From assembly GCA_965279475.1 (NCBI GenBank), contig CBDIIA010000003.1, forward strand, positions 2,356,001 through 2,420,000: a DNA stretch of 64,000 nucleotides, read 5' to 3'. The notes under the pieces were generated by a model, which was given only the letters and a program-made list of their open reading frames with translations, was not told the DNA's origin and searched no databases. Both the position numbers and the translations under genes were made by a program. This document shows, one piece after another, positions 60,262 through 64,000 of the stretch. The DNA is from Pseudorhodoferax sp965279475. Its GTDB lineage: Bacteria; Pseudomonadota; Gammaproteobacteria; Burkholderiales; Burkholderiaceae_C. Each line of letters starts with the position of its first letter. Within the stretch, counting starts at the first letter, position 1.

Positions 60262-61275
60262 ATGGCGAATGACAACACGGTGCTGGTCCTCGGCGCTACC
60301 GGCGGCATCGGCGGCGAGGTGGCCCGGCAACTGCGCGACGCGGGCTGGCAGGTGCGTGCGCTGCACCGCGGTGCGATGGACGCGTCGGCGCCGGATGACG
60401 GCATCACGTGGATGCGAGGCGACGCCATGCACGCTGCCGATGTACGGGCCGCGGCACACGACGTCGCCGTCATCGTGCACGCGGTCAACCCGCCCGGCTA
60501 CCGGCGTTGGGGCGAACTGGTATTGCCGATGCTCGACAACACCATTGCGGCGGCGCAAGCGGTGGGCGCCACGATCCTGCTGCCCGGCACGGTCTACAAC
60601 TACGGCCCCGACGCCCTGCCCGTGCTGACCGAATCGTCGCCTCAGCATCCGGTCACACGCAAGGGCGCCATCCGCGTCGAGATGGAGCGCCGGCTCGCGG
60701 CGGCCACCACGCGCGGTGTCAGGGCCATGGTCGTCCGCGCCGGGGATTTCTTCGGCCCCAAGGCAGGCAATAACTGGTTCTCGCAGGCGCTGGTGAAACC
60801 GGGCCAGGCGGTGCGTTCGGTCAGCGCGCCGGGGCGCCGCGGTGTCGGCCACCAGTGGAACTATCTGCCCGACGTGGCCCGCACGATGGTCGCGCTGCTG
60901 GCCCGGCGCGCCGAACTGGAACCGTTCGCCAGCTTTCACATGGCCGGCCACTGGGATGCGGATGGCCTGCAGATGGCAGAGGCCGTGCGCCGCATCGTGG
61001 CGCAGCACACCGGCACGGCGCCACGCATCGCCCGCTTCCCCTGGTGGCTGATGGCGCTCGCTGCGCCGTTCGTGCCCACCTTGCGCGAGCTGCGCGAGAT
61101 GCGTTATCTGTGGCGAGAGCCGGTCCGCATGGACAACCGCCGGCTGGTGCAATTGCTGGGCCGCGAGCCGCACACGCCACTGGACGCCGCGGTCGAGGCC
61201 ACGCTGCAGGGCCTGGGCTGCCTGCCGCCACGTTCGCCCGGACTTGCTGCCCGACCCTCGCCAGGACCAGGCTGA
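60262..61275 (+). CDS. NAD(P)-dependent epimerase/NmrA-like protein
   Basis: A 337-residue Rossmann-fold protein. It has 'VLVLGATGGIGGEVARQLRD' at the N-terminus, then 'PGTVYNYGPDALPVLTESSP', 'RKGAIRVEMERRL' and 'VVRAGDFFGPKAGNNWFSQA'. It resembles extended/atypical SDRs that act on sugars or lipid-like substrates; activity is unknown. GGAGAG precedes ATG 60262. Its TGA stop touches the TGA of the convergent DsbA-like gene (TGATCA). Confidence 0.82.
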   Translation: MANDNTVLVLGATGGIGGEVARQLRDAGWQVRALHRGAMDASAPDDGITWMRGDAMHAADVRAAAHDVAVIVHAVNPPGYRRWGELVLPMLDNTIAAAQAVGATILLPGTVYNYGPDALPVLTESSPQHPVTRKGAIRVEMERRLAAATTRGVRAMVVRAGDFFGPKAGNNWFSQALVKPGQAVRSVSAPGRRGVGHQWNYLPDVARTMVALLARRAELEPFASFHMAGHWDADGLQMAEAVRRIVAQHTGTAPRIARFPWWLMALAAPFVPTLRELREMRYLWREPVRMDNRRLVQLLGREPHTPLDAAVEATLQGLGCLPPRSPGLAARPSPGPG

Positions 61276-61818
61276 TCAGCCCAGAGCGGCGTCGATCGCC
61301 TGGTGCAGCCGTTGCAGCCCGAACGACACATCCGTGAACACGCCGTTGACGTAGAACGCCGGTGTGGCACGCACGCCCAGCCGCTCGGCGCCGGCCAGTT
61401 GCTCCTGCACGCGCTGCAGGTAGACGTTGTCCTTCATCTCGTAGCCGAAACGCGGCAGGTCCAGGCCCAGTTGCTTGGCGTAGGTGGTCAGGTCGTCCGG
61501 CGTGATGTGCTGCTGGTGCGCGAACAGAAGGTCGTAGTACGGCCAGAACTGGTGCTGCGCGCCGGCCGCCTCGGCGGCCTCGGCGGCCAGCTCCGCATGC
61601 GGGTGCACCTCGCGCAGCGGGAAGTGGCGGAACACGAAGCGCACCTTGTCACCGAAATGCGCCAGCATGATCTTCACCGCCGGGTGCGCCTGCCGGCACG
61701 ACGGGCATTCGAAATCGCCGTATTCGATGATGGTCACCGGCGCTGCCGCTGGGCCAAGGATGTGGTCCGTCGCGGGATCCGGATGGAGGATGGGATCGAT
61801 CTTGGTCCTGGTGGTCAT
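61276..61818 (-). CDS. DsbA-family thioredoxin-fold protein
   Basis: A 180-residue thioredoxin-fold oxidoreductase. The active site is CPSC in 'IIEYGDFECPSCRQAHPAVK', the cis-Pro loop is 'GVRATPAFYVNG', and the family form is the DSBA-like thioredoxin subfamily with the insert. There is no signal peptide, so it is probably cytoplasmic, unlike classical DsbA. It may reduce or isomerise cytoplasmic disulfides. Confidence 0.85.
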   Translation of the reverse strand: MTTRTKIDPILHPDPATDHILGPAAAPVTIIEYGDFECPSCRQAHPAVKIMLAHFGDKVRFVFRHFPLREVHPHAELAAEAAEAAGAQHQFWPYYDLLFAHQQHITPDDLTTYAKQLGLDLPRFGYEMKDNVYLQRVQEQLAGAERLGVRATPAFYVNGVFTDVSFGLQRLHQAIDAALG

Positions 61819-61928
61819 GGTGTCGTTTCAGAAGAACAAAACACCAGTATGGCCCAGCACGCCAGCGGGCAGCACGCGCGTGCTGGCAACCCTGACGTGG
61901 ACGGGGGCGAACCGCGCGCGGCCGTGCT

Positions 61929-62498
61929 TCAGCGCCGGCGGCGGCGCGCGGCCAACAGGCTTGCCAGTCCGAGCCCCACCAGCGCGAGCGAAGCCGGCTC
62001 GGGCACTTCTTCGGCGATCCCTGGCGTCAGCAGGTACGAAAAGTAGAGATTGGCTTGGCGCTCCTCGTAGTCGCGCAGCTGCGTGCTGGGGGACACATAG
62101 AAGCCGGTGTCCAGCAAGGTGTCGCCGTCGGTGTCGGCCGCGGCGCTCAGCAGGGGCGTCAGATAGCAGAAGGTGCCGGTCGGGCCGCAAAGCGGCGGGC
62201 TGATCGCGAAATCGTTCTGGGCAATGTCGTAACCGAACCAGACGTAGGCATCGAAGCCCTGCACATCCTGCAGTACGTAGGTGTTTGCGCCGATGGTGAA
62301 CCGGAACGACGTCAGATCCTGGTACCCCAGTACGCCGGTGCGCCCGTCCGCATAACTGAACGAGCCGTTGGCGATCATCTCGTCGTCGATGTCGAAGAAC
62401 TTGAAATCGACGACGGCGGCCTGGGCTGCCGCGGTGCACAGCAGCGCGACCGTGGTCGCAGCCTTGAGGAACAGGGAGCGCAAGGAGGAGGTGGTCAT
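61929..62498 (-). CDS. PEP-CTERM sorting-domain protein
   Basis: A 189-residue exported protein. The N-terminal signal (SSLRSLFLKAATTVALLCTA, cut near AQAA) is followed by a Gly/aromatic-rich region with two cysteines (LCGPTGTFCYL). The C-terminus has the PEP-CTERM anchor: EVPEPASLALVGLG, then a hydrophobic segment and RRRRR. Such proteins are sorted by an EpsH/XrtA-type exosortase and linked to exopolysaccharide. Exosortase H in this window recognises a different signal, so the partner enzyme must lie elsewhere. Confidence 0.85.
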   Translation of the reverse strand: MTTSSLRSLFLKAATTVALLCTAAAQAAVVDFKFFDIDDEMIANGSFSYADGRTGVLGYQDLTSFRFTIGANTYVLQDVQGFDAYVWFGYDIAQNDFAISPPLCGPTGTFCYLTPLLSAAADTDGDTLLDTGFYVSPSTQLRDYEERQANLYFSYLLTPGIAEEVPEPASLALVGLGLASLLAARRRRR

Positions 62499-62727
62499 GG
62501 AGTGTCTGCGGGTGGTTCGACGGGAACGATGGAAGAGCCGCAGGCATTAGAGCGCGCTCCAGGCGCGGCGTCTGTCGCTATCGGTAGCGACAGCGCCGCA
62601 TGCCGCCGGAGGTTCAGGCGTCGGGCCGCACTTGACGTTGGCGCGACGCGTTGCAGAGCGAAGCCGGGACCATCCGTGCGCTAGCATCGGCGGCTCGTCC
62701 CCACCGCTGCACGGATCGTCACCACCC

Positions 62728-63789
62728 ATGAACACGCCCCTCTACCGCCACGCCGACCTGCAGGCCTTCGCGCAGCAACTGCTGACCCGCAGCGGGCTCG
62801 ACACGGCCAAGGCCGATGCCGTCGCCCGCACCCTCGTCGAGGGCGATCTGCTCGGGCACAACACCCATGGCCTGGCCTTGCTCGGCCCCTATCTGGCCGA
62901 GATCGAAGGCGGCCTCATGGAGAAAGAAGGCGGCCCCACGGTCATCCACGACGTCCCTGCCGCCGTCACCTGGGACGGCCGGCGCCTGCCCGGCCCCTGG
63001 CTGGTCGAGCAGGCGATGGCGCTGGCGAGCGGACGCGCCGCGACGCAGGGCACCTGCACCGTCGTCATCCGCCGCAGCCACCACATCGCCTGCCTGGCGG
63101 CGTACCTGAAGCGCGCGACCGACCAGGGCCTGATGATGCTGCTGACCTGTTCGGACCCGAACACGGCCAGCGTCGCGCCCTTCGGCGGGCTCGACCCGGT
63201 GTTCACCCCCAACCCGGTGTCGGCCGGCATCCCGACCCGCGGCGTACCGGTGCTGATGGACGTGTCGACCTCGGCCACCACCAACGGCCTCACCAACCGC
63301 CTGCACAAGGAAGGCCAGCGCCTGCCGGCCGCCTGGGTGATGGACGGCCACGGTGTGCCCAGCGACGACCCGGGCGTGCTGTTCACCGAGCCCAGGGGCA
63401 CGATCCTGCCGCTGGGTGGCAAGGACTCGGGGCACAAGGGCTACGGCCTCACGCTGCTGGTCGAGGCACTGACCGGGGGCCTGGCCGGCCACGGCCGCGC
63501 CGACCCCAAGGAAGGCTGGGGCGCCACGGTGTTCCTGCAGATCATCGACCCGCGTGCGTTCGCCGGCCTCGACGCCTTCACGCGGCAGACCGGCACGGTG
63601 GCCGATGCCTGCCACGCGTCTCGGCCGGCCGTGCCGGGCCAGGCGGTGCGCACGCCGGGTGAAAAAGGCGTGGCACTGGCGGAGCGGCAGATGCATGACG
63701 GCGTCGCGCTGTACCCGGCGATCATGCCGTCGCTGGCGCCCTGGGCCGACAAGTACGGCCTGGCGCTGCCGGCCGCGCAGGGCCAGTAG
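62728..63789 (+). CDS. Malate/L-lactate dehydrogenase family (Ldh2-type) oxidoreductase
   Basis: A 353-residue NAD(P)-dependent enzyme of the YlbC/ComC/Ldh2 family. 'GDLLGHNTHGLALLGPYLAE' holds the catalytic His, with 'TCTVVIRRSHHIACLAAYLK', 'FTPNPVSAGIPTRGVPVLMD' and 'LGGKDSGHKGYGLTLLVEAL'. The family reduces 2-keto acids or oxidises 2-hydroxy acids such as sulfolactate or ureidoglycolate. ATG 62728 gives the family start (MNTPLYRHADLQAFA). Confidence 0.88.
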   Translation: MNTPLYRHADLQAFAQQLLTRSGLDTAKADAVARTLVEGDLLGHNTHGLALLGPYLAEIEGGLMEKEGGPTVIHDVPAAVTWDGRRLPGPWLVEQAMALASGRAATQGTCTVVIRRSHHIACLAAYLKRATDQGLMMLLTCSDPNTASVAPFGGLDPVFTPNPVSAGIPTRGVPVLMDVSTSATTNGLTNRLHKEGQRLPAAWVMDGHGVPSDDPGVLFTEPRGTILPLGGKDSGHKGYGLTLLVEALTGGLAGHGRADPKEGWGATVFLQIIDPRAFAGLDAFTRQTGTVADACHASRPAVPGQAVRTPGEKGVALAERQMHDGVALYPAIMPSLAPWADKYGLALPAAQGQ

Positions 63790-63844
63790 GCCCGGCATCC
63801 CGGCTTGAGCGACACTCCAGGCCCATCCGCTCTCTGCCGACTCC

Positions 63845-64000
63845 ATGCCCTTCTCCTCGCTCGGTCTCGCGCCTGCCCTCGTCCGCGCTGTCACCGATCT
63901 CGGCTTCGACGCGCCCACGCCGATCCAGCTGCAAGCCATTCCACCGGTGCTGCGCGGCGACGACGTGCTGGGCCTGGCACAGACCGGTTCGGGCAAGACG
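63845..64000 (+). CDS. DEAD-box RNA helicase, N-terminal fragment
   Basis: The first 52 codons of a gene cut by the window end. The Q motif is 'GFDAPTPIQLQAIP' and the Walker A motif is 'AQTGSGKT' (the last residues visible). The arrangement and the start (MPFSSLGLAPALVRAVTDLG) match RhlE-type helicases, which remodel ribosomal RNA and aid RNA turnover. The rest of the gene is not visible. Confidence 0.85.
   Translation, partial: MPFSSLGLAPALVRAVTDLGFDAPTPIQLQAIPPVLRGDDVLGLAQTGSGKT

Overview
The window is GC-rich and densely coded on both strands. It looks like a chromosome segment of a betaproteobacterium of the order Burkholderiales, perhaps near the Rubrivivax/Leptothrix/Comamonadaceae group. 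That is an inference from the five Bug/TctC-type periplasmic receptors, exosortase H with its partner, a PEP-CTERM protein, the metNIQ and sulfate-transport gene orders, and several dispersed intergenic repeats. No phage, complete insertion sequence, CRISPR array or rRNA operon is visible.

Layout. 1-3.8 kb: the end of a GntR regulator, an enolase-superfamily enzyme and two Bug receptors, closed by a MITE-like element that sits exactly on a stop codon. 3.8-7.3 kb: an unknown exported protein, then a TPP riboswitch upstream of a TonB-dependent receptor, then tRNA-Asn with its own promoter and terminator. 7.5-12 kb: exosortase H and its partner, TrxC, small hypotheticals, a glycine-zipper protein and an aldo/keto reductase. 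12.3-15.8 kb: OsmC, DNA-3-methyladenine glycosylase, a NarL-type response regulator, a degenerate histidine-kinase-like protein and DsbB. 15.8-20.4 kb: a sulfate uptake operon led by a small alpha/beta hydrolase. 20.5-26.3 kb: lipoprotein, LysR/azoreductase pair, PanE-like reductase divergent from a TetR-MATE pair, and an FMN reductase. 26.4-33.1 kb: a second enolase-superfamily enzyme, metNIQ, EamA, MFS and MarR genes. 33.2-37.6 kb: an operon of flavin reductase, hydrolase, luciferase-like monooxygenase and Bug receptor, divergent from a MarR gene. 37.7-43.2 kb: a complete peptide-type ABC importer.

43.2-56.6 kb is a catabolic island. Two Bug receptors diverge from a DeoR regulator that leads a DUF1537 acid-sugar kinase, PdxA2, an SDR and an HpcH/HpaI aldolase. 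It faces a minus-strand set of SDR, GMC oxidoreductase, RraA-like aldolase, amidohydrolase and SDR, and a divergent FAD-linked dehydrogenase. Two nearly identical 16-bp sites connect the promoters of the second half. Together these genes read as uptake, oxidation, hydrolysis, phosphorylation and cleavage of sugar acids or lactones; the substrate is not known from sequence. 56.7-64 kb holds an EVE protein, a lipoprotein serine protease with three C-terminal repeats, LysR/NmrA, a DsbA-like protein, a PEP-CTERM protein, an Ldh2-family dehydrogenase and the start of a DEAD-box helicase.

Three kinds of intergenic repeat recur (one MITE-like element, two ~110-bp palindromic elements, three copies of a ~100-bp repeat). 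All lie within about 25 bp of a stop codon and several contribute or overlap it.
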